Position numbers and translations under genes: made by a program | Notes under the pieces: model-generated | The model's database searches: none | Told to the model about the DNA's origin: nothing | The model's input: only the letters and a program-made list of their open reading frames with translations | In this document: one piece after another, positions 35,408 to 46,106 of the stretch | Numbering within the stretch: position 1 is the stretch's first letter | Layout: the number at the start of each line of letters is the position of its first letter | Source of the DNA: Clostridium sardiniense | Lineage (GTDB): Bacteria > Bacillota > Clostridia > Clostridiales > Clostridiaceae | Assembly (NCBI RefSeq): GCF_016907995.1 | Contig: NZ_JAFBDA010000013.1 | Location: 25,367 to 89,366, forward strand | Reading direction: 5' to 3' | DNA length: 64,000 nt

Positions 35408-35425
35408 ATGTTAAGACTTTAACAA
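35408..35425 (+). promoter_or_regulatory. Rex-type operator 2 at the thlA transcript start
   Basis: ATGTTAAGACTTTAACAA fits TTGTTAANNNNTTAACAA with one mismatch (first base). It covers the predicted +1. Confidence 0.7.
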
Positions 35426-35468
35426 AGATTAAGAAATTTGTTAATTATAAATTTGGGAGGTTTTATTA

Positions 35469-36647
35469 ATGAGAGATGTAGTAATTGTAAGTGCGGTAAG
35501 AACAGCACTAGGTTCATTTGGAGGATCATTAAAGGATGTTCCTGCAGCAGATTTAGGTGCATTAGTAATAAAGGAAGCAGTAAAGAGAGCTGGAATAAAA
35601 CCAGAAATGGTAGAAGAAGTTTTAATGGGAAATGTTATTCAAGCAGGTCTTGGACAAAACGTTGCTAGACAAGCTACAATAAAAGCAGGTCTTCCAAACG
35701 AAGTTTCAGCAATGACTATTAATAAAGTATGTGGATCAGGATTAAGAGCAGTTAGTTTAGCAGCTCAAATGATAAAAGCTGGTGATACAGATATAGTTGT
35801 AGCTGGTGGTATGGAAAATATGTCAAGAGCACCATATCTTTTAGACACTGCAAGATGGGGTCAAAGAATGGGTAACGGAAAAATGGTTGACTCAATGATA
35901 AATGATGCTTTATGGGATGCATTTAATAACTACCACATGGGAGTTACTGCTGAAAATATAGCTAAAGAATGGGATTTAACAAGAGAAGAGCAAGATGAAT
36001 TTGCTGTAGCTTCTCAAAATAAAGCAGAAAGAGCTATAAAAGAAGGAAGATTCAAAGATGAAATAGTTCCAGTTGTAATACCACAAAGAAAAGGAGAACC
36101 AAAAGTATTTGATACAGATGAGTTCCCAAGATTTGGAGCAACTATAGAAGGATTATCAAAATTAAGACCAGCATTCCAAAAAGAAGGAACAGTTACAGCA
36201 GGTAATGCTTCAGGTATAAATGATGGAGCAGCTGCATTTGTAGTAATGAGCGCTGAAAAAGCAGAAGCATTAGGACTTAAGCCAATGGCTAAGATTCTTT
36301 CATATGGATCAAGAGGATTAGATCCAGCTATCATGGGATACGGACCATTCCATGCTACAAAGAAAGCTTTAGAAGGAACTGGATTAGAAGTTAAAGACAT
36401 AGACCTTGTAGAAGCAAACGAAGCATTCGCAGCTCAAAGTTTAGCAGTAGCTAAAGATTTAGGATTTGATATGAGCAAAGTTAATGTAAATGGTGGAGCT
36501 ATAGCTTTAGGACACCCAGTTGGAGCTTCAGGAGCTAGAATATTAGTTACATTACTTCATGAAATGGAAAAGAGAGATGCTAAAACTGGTTTAGCTACAC
36601 TTTGCATAGGTGGAGGAATGGGAACAGCATTAGTTGTTGAAAGATAA
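35469..36647 (+). CDS. thlA: Acetyl-CoA C-acetyltransferase (thiolase)
   Basis: A 392-residue biosynthetic thiolase that condenses two acetyl-CoA into acetoacetyl-CoA, the first step of clostridial butyrate/butanol formation. The nucleophile Cys is in [11 protein letters not shown] (residue 88). [28 protein letters not shown] (catalytic His) near 342 and CIGGGMG (second Cys) near 377 are present. ATG follows TTGGGAGG. A strong promoter is flanked by two Rex-like sites, so redox (NADH/NAD+) control is expected. It is monocistronic, ending in a terminator. Confidence 0.96.
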   Translation: MRDVVIVSAVRTALGSFGGSLKDVPAADLGALVIKEAVKRAGIKPEMVEEVLMGNVIQAGLGQNVARQATIKAGLPNEVSAMTINKVCGSGLRAVSLAAQMIKAGDTDIVVAGGMENMSRAPYLLDTARWGQRMGNGKMVDSMINDALWDAFNNYHMGVTAENIAKEWDLTREEQDEFAVASQNKAERAIKEGRFKDEIVPVVIPQRKGEPKVFDTDEFPRFGATIEGLSKLRPAFQKEGTVTAGNASGINDGAAAFVVMSAEKAEALGLKPMAKILSYGSRGLDPAIMGYGPFHATKKALEGTGLEVKDIDLVEANEAFAAQSLAVAKDLGFDMSKVNVNGGAIALGHPVGASGARILVTLLHEMEKRDAKTGLATLCIGGGMGTALVVER

Positions 36648-36677
36648 TTATAAAAAAATATAAGTATAATTATACAA

Positions 36678-36712
36678 ATATACCTTAGAATTTTGTTCTA
36701 AGGTATATTTTT
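36678..36712 (+). terminator. Intrinsic terminator of thlA
   Basis: ATATACCTTAGAA pairs with TTCTAAGGTATAT, followed by T residues. Confidence 0.88.
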
Positions 36713-37190
36713 TTATTTTTGAATAAATATAAAAATTATACTACAATTTTATGAAAACATTTAAAAAAAATCGAAAAATAATAATAAAAAATAAAAAAGC
36801 TATAAAAATATTAATTTTACACACAATAAATATGAATAAAGTGAAAATAGTATTAACAATATAATAATGCATTGAATAAGAGGAAAATTTTTTATTCAAA
36901 CCTAATACTATTTTAATAGAGTGATTATTATACTTATATAGGCTATATATATCAAAAATAGGAAATAACATCAAATATTTTAAAATTTCTATTGGAAATA
37001 CCAATTTATTATGACTATGAAAAAGAGACATAATTTCAAAATATTCAGAAAATTGAATAGATAACAAAAATTCAATTCGTAAAATGTGAAAAATAAAATA
37101 AAACGGATATAGTAGCAGTAAACATGAAGTATTAGAAGATAATTTTGCTTAAAAATCAAAAAATAACAAATTTTAATTAAAAATCAAGTT
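36713..37190. other. AT-rich non-coding region before the ATP synthase operon
   Basis: About 480 very AT-rich bases without a credible gene. A small hairpin (TTGAATAA/TTATTCAA) is near 36872-36899. I see nothing else that I can support. Confidence 0.5.
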
Positions 37191-37218
37191 TTGGACAAAA
37201 AAATATATAAACTATAAT
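37191..37218 (+). promoter_or_regulatory. Promoter of the atp operon
   Basis: TTGGAC, 16 bases, TATAAT, 30 bases before the first gene. Confidence 0.65.
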
Positions 37219-37247
37219 TAAGAATATAATTGCCGAGGGGGTAAATT

Positions 37248-37610
37248 ATGGTTGGAAATTTAAGTGGAATACTTAGACAAACTTTTAAAAGTAGTGGAAT
37301 CATTCTTACTGCGGGACTTATAATTACATATTTAATAAATGCAAATTACTGTTTCCCATTTTTAATGGGATCAATTATTAGTATTTTAAATTTCTTAATA
37401 AGTGGTGCAGTTACTGAGAAGACTATTAATAGTGACATGAGTTTAAAAGGTATTATGCTTATGGTTAGTTTTGTAATAAGAATAATAATGGTATCAATAG
37501 TAGGATTGTTATTATTGCAAAACCAATTCAATATAGTATTTTATCTTATTGGATACATGTCCAACTTCATTTCTCTATTCATGGCAATTAAATATGAAGA
37601 AAGGAAGTGA
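37248..37610 (+). CDS. atpI: ATP synthase subunit I
   Basis: A 120-residue membrane protein with four hydrophobic segments, matching the AtpI / subunit I family by position as first gene of the operon and by the pattern of paired helices (GSIISILNFLISG, then GYMSNFISLFMAIKYEERK). AtpI is thought to help assemble the c-ring and is not part of the final enzyme. It starts with ATG after GAGGGGG, and atpB follows in 4 bases. Confidence 0.85.
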   Translation: MVGNLSGILRQTFKSSGIILTAGLIITYLINANYCFPFLMGSIISILNFLISGAVTEKTINSDMSLKGIMLMVSFVIRIIMVSIVGLLLLQNQFNIVFYLIGYMSNFISLFMAIKYEERK

Positions 37611-37614
37611 TTGA

Positions 37615-38265
37615 GTGGAAGCGTTATTTAAAGAAATTGGCTCTACTGTGTTACAACAATGGGGAATAATTATTATAGTAGCCATTGTTTTGATACTAAT
37701 GACAAGAAATCTTTCAGTAGTACCTAAAGGAAAAAGTCAATCAATAATTGAGCTTTTTGTTGAAGGAATTAGCAATTGGACTAAGAACACTATGGGAGAT
37801 AAATACACAGGATTTGCAGCTTATATCGGTGCGTTAGTTCTTTTCTTATTTTTTATGAATATAACTGACCTTATAGGTTTAAGACCACCAACAGCAGATT
37901 ATAGTGTTGCATTAGTACTATCATTAACAACATTCTTAATGGTTCAAATAAATGCAATTATAAAGAATGGCGGTTTTGGATATCTTAAAGGATATATTCA
38001 CCCAAGCCCAGCTTTATTACCTATCAATATACTAGAGAGAGTAATGCTACCAGTTACATTAAGTTTTAGACTTTTCGGTAACATTACAGTTGGAGTAGTA
38101 ATTGTTGAATTGCTATTACAAGCATTAGGTAACTTAACTTGGTTTGCTCAATTAGCTATCCCAGTGCCATTTATGGCATACTTCGATTTATTTGACGGAT
38201 TTCTTCAAACATTCATCTTTACTATATTGACAATGATTTATATAAAGATGACAGCGGAGGAGTAG
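37615..38265 (+). CDS. atpB: ATP synthase subunit a
   Basis: A 216-residue membrane subunit a, which provides the ion half-channels against the c-ring. The essential Arg is in the helix LSFRLFGNITVG near residue 146, and the preceding NILERVMLPVTL and following PVPFMAYFDLFDGFLQTFIF helices are typical. It starts with GTG after AGGAAGTGA, almost abutting atpI, so translation is likely coupled. Confidence 0.95.
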   Translation: MEALFKEIGSTVLQQWGIIIIVAIVLILMTRNLSVVPKGKSQSIIELFVEGISNWTKNTMGDKYTGFAAYIGALVLFLFFMNITDLIGLRPPTADYSVALVLSLTTFLMVQINAIIKNGGFGYLKGYIHPSPALLPINILERVMLPVTLSFRLFGNITVGVVIVELLLQALGNLTWFAQLAIPVPFMAYFDLFDGFLQTFIFTILTMIYIKMTAEE

Positions 38266-38323
38266 CCCAAAAAAATCAATTTTTAGTCAGAGAAACTTTT
38301 AAAGTATTAAGGAGGAATTATTT

Positions 38324-38569
38324 ATGACTGGAGCAGAATTTATAATAGGAATGCGTGCAATAGGTGCAGGTCTTGCAGTTATTGCAGCAGTAGGTGCAGG
38401 TGTTGGTATTGGTAATGCAACAGCAAGTCTATTAAAGAGTATAGCAAGACAACCTGAAGCAAGTGGTAAACTTATGTCAACATACTTCATTGGTTGTGCC
38501 TTAGCAGAAACAACAGCAATATACGGATTACTAATTTCATTCATCTTATTATTTGTTGGTATCCACTAA
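38324..38569 (+). CDS. atpE: ATP synthase subunit c
   Basis: An 81-residue two-helix proteolipid that forms the rotating ring. The polar loop ARQPEA and the ion-binding Glu in ALAETTAIYG (about residue 62) are present. The position that is Gln in Na+-coupled c-subunits of Propionigenium-type is Ile here (GVGIGNA), so the full Na+ ligand set is missing and proton coupling is more likely, though the second-helix Thr and Tyr are kept. ATG follows AAGGAGG. Confidence 0.95.
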   Translation: MTGAEFIIGMRAIGAGLAVIAAVGAGVGIGNATASLLKSIARQPEASGKLMSTYFIGCALAETTAIYGLLISFILLFVGIH

Positions 38570-38627
38570 AATTTGAATACTATAAAAAAAGTAGGGTTTT
38601 AATAAGCCTGGAAGGGAGGCTTTAAAT

Positions 38628-39119
38628 TTGGAAATTAATATGAATATTAACATACCAGAAATGATAGTAACACTAGTAAATCTACTTATATTATTTTGGT
38701 TAGTTAAACATTTTGCTTTTGATAAAGTAAATAAAATCTTAAAACAAAGAAAAGATCTTATTGAAAATACAATAAGTAAAGCTGATGAAGACTTAGAAAA
38801 AGCAAGAATATTAAAGCTTCAAAATGAAAGAGAAATCAGTTCAGCTAAAGAAGAAGGAAAAGAAATTGTTAGTCAATATAAGACTAAAGCAGACAATGTT
38901 TATAAAGAAATAGTAGAGGATGCTAGAAGAGAAGCAGGAACTATTATTGATAAGTCTAAAGTTGAAATTAATAGAGAGCGTACAAAGGCTCAAGCGGAGA
39001 TTAAAACACAAGCAGTAGAGCTTGCTGTATTCCTTGCAGAAAAAGCACTTGGAGACTCAATTGATGAAAAGAAACATAGAGAACTTATAGACGATTATAT
39101 AAGCAAGGTAGGTATGTAA
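38628..39119 (+). CDS. atpF: ATP synthase subunit b
   Basis: A 163-residue peripheral-stalk subunit: one N-terminal transmembrane helix (about residues 9-28) followed by a long charged coiled coil that ends in AVFLAEKALGDSIDEKKH, the delta-binding end. The TTG at 38628 is chosen because GGGAGG is 8-9 bases upstream. ATG at 38640 is an alternative. atpH follows after 2 bases. Confidence 0.93.
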   Translation: MEINMNINIPEMIVTLVNLLILFWLVKHFAFDKVNKILKQRKDLIENTISKADEDLEKARILKLQNEREISSAKEEGKEIVSQYKTKADNVYKEIVEDARREAGTIIDKSKVEINRERTKAQAEIKTQAVELAVFLAEKALGDSIDEKKHRELIDDYISKVGM

Positions 39120-39121
39120 TT

Positions 39122-39661
39122 ATGTACGAATATTTAGATCGTAGATATGCTTTAGCTTTATATAAAGTAGCAGAAGAAAAAAATAAAGTCGAGGAGTATC
39201 TTGAAGACTTAAGAGAGATTTGTAATATTATTGATAACAATAAAGAATTTTACGAAGTCATTAAATACCCTCAAATAAGTACAAGACAGAAGAAGAAAAT
39301 TTTCATTGATTTATTTAAGGGTAAAATTGATGAGGAATTATTATCATTTTTACTAATACTTATTGAAAAAGGCAGAATCTTATATTTAAAAGAAAAGCTT
39401 AATCAAATGGAACAAATCCATTTAGAAAAAGAAAATAAGGTAATTGCAAAGGTTAAAAGTGTTATAGAACTTACAGAAGATGAGACTTCAAGGCTAAAAG
39501 AAAAGCTAGAGAAGAAATATAACAAGACAGTAATTATAGAACATGAAATTGATAAGAGTATAATAGGTGGACTTTATGTAAGAGTTGGAAATGATGTTAT
39601 TGATGGATCAATAAAATCAAGACTTGAAGACATGAGAGCCTTAATGCTTAAGATGGAATAG
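39122..39661 (+). CDS. atpH: ATP synthase subunit delta
   Basis: A 179-residue stator subunit (OSCP homologue) linking subunit b to the top of F1. It has the N-terminal helical domain ([16 protein letters not shown]) and the C-terminal signature region [22 protein letters not shown]. Spaced 2 bases from atpF and 10 from atpA, in standard order. Confidence 0.95.
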   Translation: MYEYLDRRYALALYKVAEEKNKVEEYLEDLREICNIIDNNKEFYEVIKYPQISTRQKKKIFIDLFKGKIDEELLSFLLILIEKGRILYLKEKLNQMEQIHLEKENKVIAKVKSVIELTEDETSRLKEKLEKKYNKTVIIEHEIDKSIIGGLYVRVGNDVIDGSIKSRLEDMRALMLKME

Positions 39662-39671
39662 AGGTGAAACC

Positions 39672-41186
39672 ATGAATATCAAACCAGAAGAGATTACTTC
39701 TATAATCAAAAATGAAATTGAAAAGTACGATAAACAAATTAAAACAATAGATTCAGGTACAATTATTCAAATTGGTGACGGTATTGCGAGAGTATATGGT
39801 TTAGATGATTGTATGGAAGGTGAATTATTAGAATTCCCAAATGATGTTTATGGTATGGCATTAAACCTTGAGCAAGATAATGTAGGATGTGTTTTACTTG
39901 GTTCTGAAGAAGGAATCAAAGAAGGAGATGTCGTTAAAAGAACTGGTAAAATTGTTGAGGTTGGAGTTGGAGCAGAATTAATAGGTAGAGTTGTAGATGG
40001 CTTAGGAAATCCTATTGATGCAAAAGGTCCAATAAAACCAGAGGCATATAGACCAATAGAAGTTCATGCTCCTAGTATCCTAGATAGAAGCTCAGTTAAT
40101 GAACCATTACAAACAGGAATAAAGGCAATTGACTCAATGATTCCAATTGGTAAGGGACAAAGAGAACTTATCATAGGAGATAGACAAATAGGTAAAACTG
40201 CTATAACTATAGATACAATCATTAACCAAAAGGATAAAGATGTAATCTGTATATATGTAGCAATAGGTCAAAAACAATCAACAGTAGCACATATAGTGAA
40301 TACATTAACAGAATTTGGTGCAATGGATTATACAACTGTTGTTGCTGCAACAGCTTCAGAATCAGCACCATTACAATATTTAGCACCTTATGTTGGATGT
40401 TCAATTGGTGAACATTTCATGCATCAAGGAAAAGATGTATTGGTTATATATGATGACTTATCAAAGCACGCTGTTGCTTATAGAACAATGTCATTACTAC
40501 TTAAAAGACCACCAGGCAGAGAAGCGTATCCAGGGGATGTATTCTATATCCATTCAAGATTACTTGAAAGAGCAGCTAAACTTTCAGAAAAGAATGGCGG
40601 AGGTTCATTAACTGCACTTCCAATAATAGAAACACTAGCAGGAGACGTTACAGCATATATCCCAACTAATGTTATATCAATAACAGATGGTCAAATATTC
40701 CTAGAATCAGATCTTTTCTATTCAGGACAAAGACCAGCTGTTAATGCAGGTATTTCAGTATCAAGAGTTGGGGGGAACGCTCAGATTAAAGCCATGAAAC
40801 AAGTTTCAGGTACTTTAAGATTAGAGCTTGCCCAATATAGAGAATTAGCATCATTTGCTCAATTTGGATCAGATTTAGACGCGGACACTTCAAGAAGACT
40901 TGAAAAAGGTAAGAGAATGGTTGAAGTTTTAAAACAAAATCAATATTCTCCAATGGCAGTTCAAAATCAAATCATGATTCTTTATGCAGCAGTAAATGAT
41001 TATTTATCAGATATAAAGGTTGAAGATATAAGAAAGTTCGAAAAAGATTTCTTAGAATACATGGATACTCAATACAGAGAAGTAGGAAAAGAGATAATAG
41101 AAAAGAAAGTTTTAACTGATGAATTAAAAGCATCCCTTGAAAAAGGAATTACTGAATTCAAAAAAATATTCTTAAATAACGCATAG
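39672..41186 (+). CDS. atpA: ATP synthase subunit alpha
   Basis: A 504-residue non-catalytic nucleotide-binding F1 subunit. The P-loop GDRQIGKTA is near residue 169, the arginine-finger region and [19 protein letters not shown] signature near residue 356, and the N-terminal [16 protein letters not shown] barrel is intact. ATG follows AGAGGTG. Complete and of normal length. Confidence 0.97.
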   Translation: MNIKPEEITSIIKNEIEKYDKQIKTIDSGTIIQIGDGIARVYGLDDCMEGELLEFPNDVYGMALNLEQDNVGCVLLGSEEGIKEGDVVKRTGKIVEVGVGAELIGRVVDGLGNPIDAKGPIKPEAYRPIEVHAPSILDRSSVNEPLQTGIKAIDSMIPIGKGQRELIIGDRQIGKTAITIDTIINQKDKDVICIYVAIGQKQSTVAHIVNTLTEFGAMDYTTVVAATASESAPLQYLAPYVGCSIGEHFMHQGKDVLVIYDDLSKHAVAYRTMSLLLKRPPGREAYPGDVFYIHSRLLERAAKLSEKNGGGSLTALPIIETLAGDVTAYIPTNVISITDGQIFLESDLFYSGQRPAVNAGISVSRVGGNAQIKAMKQVSGTLRLELAQYRELASFAQFGSDLDADTSRRLEKGKRMVEVLKQNQYSPMAVQNQIMILYAAVNDYLSDIKVEDIRKFEKDFLEYMDTQYREVGKEIIEKKVLTDELKASLEKGITEFKKIFLNNA

Positions 41187-41226
41187 CTTATACATTAAGC
41201 TATGCCATCTTTTAGGAGGTGGAGGT

Positions 41227-42081
41227 ATGGCAGGAGCTGGACTTATTGAAATTAAGCGTAGAATTAAGTCAGTAGAAAATACTAAAAAAATAACAAAAGC
41301 CATGGGACTTGTTGCCACTTCTAAGTTAAGAAGAGTCAGAATGGAATTAAACAAAAATAACAATTACTTTGAAGCGACTAGAGATATAGCCCAAGAAGCT
41401 TATTCATCAATGGATATTGAAAAAGAAGGTATATATTTTAAAGGTGGCCATTCAAAGAGAAAGTTATATATAGTTGTAACATCAGATTCAGGATTATGTG
41501 GAGGATATAATGTTAATATAGCATTATCTCTTAAAAATCATGTTGGAATGGAAAAATCAGATAGTCTAGTTATGTGTTTAGGTAAAAAAGGTGTATCTTA
41601 CATGAAAAGATATGGCTTTGAAACTGTAGCAGAGTACGTTGATATAAAAGAAACTAGTGATATGAAGGAAGTTTCAATGATTTATAAGCATGCATTAAGA
41701 TTATATAATTCAAATGAGGTTGGTGAAATTTATGTTGTTTATACACACTTTAATTCACCAGTTTCTCAAGAAGTTAAAGTTGATAAAATGTTACCTATAG
41801 AATTTGACGAAATAAAAGAAGATATTGGATTTATGTTAGAACCAAATGATGAATCTTCAATAGAGGCAACTTTTGATTTTTATTTAAAATCAAAATTAAT
41901 TAATTGTATTTTAAATGCAAAAACTAGTGAGGAATCTTCAAGAATGACTGCAATGGACGGAGCTACAAAGAATGCAGATGACTTGTTAGATTCATTAAAC
42001 ACTAAATATAATAGAATTAGACAAAGTGCTATAACTCAAGAAATTGCAGAAATAGTTGGTGGAGCAGAAGCACAAAAATAG
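41227..42081 (+). CDS. atpG: ATP synthase subunit gamma
   Basis: A 284-residue central-stalk subunit. The two long coiled-coil termini are present: AGLIEIKRRIKSVENTKKITKAMGLVATSKL at the start and ARMTAMDGATKNADDLL-type sequence with NRIRQSAITQEIAEIVGGAEA at the end. TSDSGLCGGYN lies near residue 86. ATG follows TAGGAGGTGG. Complete. Confidence 0.97.
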   Translation: MAGAGLIEIKRRIKSVENTKKITKAMGLVATSKLRRVRMELNKNNNYFEATRDIAQEAYSSMDIEKEGIYFKGGHSKRKLYIVVTSDSGLCGGYNVNIALSLKNHVGMEKSDSLVMCLGKKGVSYMKRYGFETVAEYVDIKETSDMKEVSMIYKHALRLYNSNEVGEIYVVYTHFNSPVSQEVKVDKMLPIEFDEIKEDIGFMLEPNDESSIEATFDFYLKSKLINCILNAKTSEESSRMTAMDGATKNADDLLDSLNTKYNRIRQSAITQEIAEIVGGAEAQK

Positions 42082-42098
42082 TGAGGAGGTATCATTAA

Positions 42099-43496
<1,398 letters not shown>

Positions 43497-43510
43497 GGGG
43501 ATGATGCAAT

Positions 43511-43909
43511 ATGGCTAATACCTTTAAACTAAAAATCATGACACCTAATAAAGTCAAGATAGATGAAGAAGTTTTAAGCTTAACTACAAATACATCAGAA
43601 GGTAAGTTTGAAATTCTTGCAAACCATGCTTCTATAGTAGTTAACTCAATACCTTGTGTTACAGAAATTACTAAAGCGAATGGAGAAAAGATAAATTTAT
43701 TTACTTCAAGAGGTGTAATTGGTTTTAAAAATAATGAATTAAACTTCTGTTGCGGATCATGTGAAACAAAAGAAGAAATTGATACTGGAAGAGCAGAAGA
43801 AGCTAAAAAAAGAGCAGAAAAGCGCTTAAATGATGAAAAATTTGATCGAGAAAGAGCAGAAGCTGCTTTAGGCAGAGCACTTGCTAGATTAGAATTAAAA
43901 AGTAGATAA
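43511..43909 (+). CDS. atpC: ATP synthase subunit epsilon
   Basis: A 132-residue central-stalk subunit with an N-terminal beta sandwich (KLKIMTPNKVKIDEEVLSL) and a C-terminal helical hairpin rich in Ala, Glu and Arg (AEEAKKRAEKRL). It closes the operon, and a long perfect terminator follows. Confidence 0.95.
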   Translation: MANTFKLKIMTPNKVKIDEEVLSLTTNTSEGKFEILANHASIVVNSIPCVTEITKANGEKINLFTSRGVIGFKNNELNFCCGSCETKEEIDTGRAEEAKKRAEKRLNDEKFDRERAEAALGRALARLELKSR

Positions 43910-43922
43910 GAATATAAATTAT

Positions 43923-43972
43923 AAACACCCTAGGTAGCTAAATTAATTTAGCTACCTAGGGTGTTTTAATTT
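43923..43972 (+). terminator. Terminator of the atp operon
   Basis: A perfect 22-base inverted repeat (AAACACCCTAGGTAGCTAAA to its complement) is followed by a T-rich stretch. Confidence 0.9.
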
Positions 43973-44092
43973 AGCCAATTTATGACAATCTATCACAAAA
44001 AAATATTAAATTTATATATTATAGTATAAAGGCGAATATGTATATTAAAGGGAAAAAATGACAACAATAAAGGTGAAAGGCGGGGAGGGCGT

Positions 44093-44710
44093 ATGGAATT
44101 AAAAAGCTTATTCATCTATTTTATTGTTTTCTCAATTAATTTATTAGGATTATCAAGTGGAGAAAATATAAGTATCAATAATTATCAATATATAGAAAGC
44201 ATAGTTAAAAGTGAAACAATATTTTCTGAAAATGGAGTTAAGATTCAATATAATACTAAGTCTGATATAAATGATGAAATAAAAAGAATTAAGGATATAT
44301 ATAACGAAGGATACAGTATAGAAAATTTAACAGATAAAAATCATTTTTATATTAAAGGAGATAATGATCTAGAAATAAAAGTATGGGAAGAAGAGGATAG
44401 AGTTTTTGTTGAAGGGACTATAATTAATTCTAAAAAAGAAGCTTCTACAGTTGAACTGAAGAAGGAATTGCAAAAATTAGAAGATAATAAAGTAAATTCA
44501 TTAAGATATTTTGAATATTATAAGGGAAAACTAAATTCTGTAAAAAGTATAAAAGATATAAGCTTAAGCAATGAGTTAATTAAAGTGCACAATGGCTATG
44601 TTGGAAAAAGCAAACTTAAGGATGGAAATCAAATAAGCTATGGAATTATGGAATATGACACAGGGGTATATGTAATTGTGGGGACTCCTATTATATTTAC
44701 AACATACTAA
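44093..44710 (+). CDS. ywmB: YwmB family protein
   Basis: A 205-residue YwmB-like protein (TATA-box-binding-like fold) of unknown function, found next to murA and spoIID in Firmicutes. The N-terminal hydrophobic segment (residues 5-21) suggests export or anchoring. The soluble part has the duplicated alpha/beta pattern, including IKVWEEEDRVFVEGTI near residue 94. ATG follows GGGGAGGG. A possible 14-codon upstream frame (44058-44102) overlaps its start. Confidence 0.8.
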   Translation: MELKSLFIYFIVFSINLLGLSSGENISINNYQYIESIVKSETIFSENGVKIQYNTKSDINDEIKRIKDIYNEGYSIENLTDKNHFYIKGDNDLEIKVWEEEDRVFVEGTIINSKKEASTVELKKELQKLEDNKVNSLRYFEYYKGKLNSVKSIKDISLSNELIKVHNGYVGKSKLKDGNQISYGIMEYDTGVYVIVGTPIIFTTY

Positions 44711-44731
44711 CAATTAATTATGGAGGAAAAT

Positions 44732-45991
44732 ATGGAAAAAATAATAGTAAAAGGGGTTAAGAAACTAACAGGAGAAGTAAATATAAATTCGGCTAAAAAT
44801 TCGGTGTTACCAATAATAGTATCAACAATACTATCTCCTAATAAAATAATAATAGAAAATACTCCTATGTTAGAAGATGTTCAAGTTATACTAAATTTGC
44901 TTAATGGCTTGAATACAGATATGAATTACTCAAAGATTAATAATTCACTTGAAATAAATACAAGTAGCTTAAAAAGTTTTGATACAACTAATGAGCTTGT
45001 AAGAAAAATGAGAGCATCATTTTTAATTATGGGTCCAATGCTCGCAAGGTTTGGACATTGTAAATTATCTATGCCAGGAGGATGTAATATAGGTAGTAGG
45101 CCTATTGATTTACATTTAAAAGGGTTTAAGGCATTGGGAGCTGAAATTATACAAGGACATGGATTTGTTGAGGCAAAAGCAAAGAAGCTTATAGGTAATA
45201 GAATATATTTAGATTTCCCATCTGTTGGAGCAACAGAAAATATAATGATGGCAGCAGTTTTAGCAAGCGGAACAACAATTATAGAAAATGCTGCTGAAGA
45301 ACCTGAGATTTGGGATTTAGCAAATTTCTTAAATTCAATGGGTGCTAAGATAAAAGGAGCGGGACTTGGTAAGATTACTATAGAAGGTGTAGAATCCTTA
45401 AAAGGAGTAACTTACAGGCCTATTTATGATAGAATAGAAGCGGGTACATTTATGGTAGCTGCTGCTATAACAAATAGTATGATAAAGATAAATAATGTAA
45501 CTGAAGATCATATGAGACCTTTAATTGAAAAATTAAAAGAATGTGGAATTATATTAACAGAAGAAGATGATGGAATAATAGTGGATGGTAGATTTGATAA
45601 AAAACCAGTAGATATAAAAACACTGCCATATCCGGGTTTCCCAACAGATATGCAACCTCAAATGATGGCTCTATTATCTGTTATTAATGGATCTAGTATA
45701 ATTACTGAGACCGTATTTGAAAATAGATTTATGCATGTAGCAGAACTTGTTAGAATGGGGGCTAGGATTAAGATAGATGGTAGAACAGCAGTTATTGAAG
45801 GAGTTTCTAGGCTTACTGGCTGTGAAGTGAAAGCTACAGACTTAAGAGCAGGAGCAGCTATGATATTAGCAGGGTTAGTAGGGGATGGATATACAGAAAT
45901 AAGTGATATATATCATATAGATAGAGGATATTTAGATATAGAAGAAAAGTTTAGAGGCTTAGGAGCTGATGTTTGTAGAGTTAAGAAATAG
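44732..45991 (+). CDS. murA: UDP-N-acetylglucosamine 1-carboxyvinyltransferase
   Basis: A 419-residue MurA that transfers enolpyruvyl from PEP to UDP-GlcNAc, the first committed step of peptidoglycan synthesis and the fosfomycin target. The active-site Cys loop is MPGGCNIGSRPIDLHLKG near residue 113, and the Lys/Asn of the N-terminal VNINSAKNSVLPI are present. The Cys form predicts fosfomycin sensitivity. The ATG at 44732 follows GGAGG; the upstream in-frame ATG (44720) overlaps that site. Confidence 0.96.
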   Translation: MEKIIVKGVKKLTGEVNINSAKNSVLPIIVSTILSPNKIIIENTPMLEDVQVILNLLNGLNTDMNYSKINNSLEINTSSLKSFDTTNELVRKMRASFLIMGPMLARFGHCKLSMPGGCNIGSRPIDLHLKGFKALGAEIIQGHGFVEAKAKKLIGNRIYLDFPSVGATENIMMAAVLASGTTIIENAAEEPEIWDLANFLNSMGAKIKGAGLGKITIEGVESLKGVTYRPIYDRIEAGTFMVAAAITNSMIKINNVTEDHMRPLIEKLKECGIILTEEDDGIIVDGRFDKKPVDIKTLPYPGFPTDMQPQMMALLSVINGSSIITETVFENRFMHVAELVRMGARIKIDGRTAVIEGVSRLTGCEVKATDLRAGAAMILAGLVGDGYTEISDIYHIDRGYLDIEEKFRGLGADVCRVKK

Positions 45992-46046
45992 AAGGTGGTA
46001 TACCTTCTATTTTTTTTATCTTCTTTACATAAACTTCAAAGAGTAA

Positions 46047-46074
46047 GTATATTTATAAATAATAAACATATAAA
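46047..46074 (+). promoter_or_regulatory. Possible sigma-E promoter of spoIID
   Basis: GTATATT, 13 bases, CATATAAA. The predicted start lies about 10 bases before the AGGAGG site. spoIID is a sigma-E gene in Bacillus. A second -10-like word, CATACATT (46083), sits too close to the ribosome site. Confidence 0.5.
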
Positions 46075-46106
46075 TAGATGTACATACATTTAGGAGGGAT
46101 TAGAGA

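Noticed and set aside
36741..37067. A 108-codon hydrophobic minus-strand frame in the AT-rich gap before the atp operon
   Set aside because: It starts with TTG without a ribosome site, has composition expected of AT-rich non-coding DNA (Ile, Phe, Leu, Lys, Tyr), and resembles no family I know.
46083..46090. CATACATT as the sigma-E -10 of spoIID
   Set aside because: The transcript would start within or after the AGGAGG site; GTATATT-N13-CATATAAA further upstream fits better.
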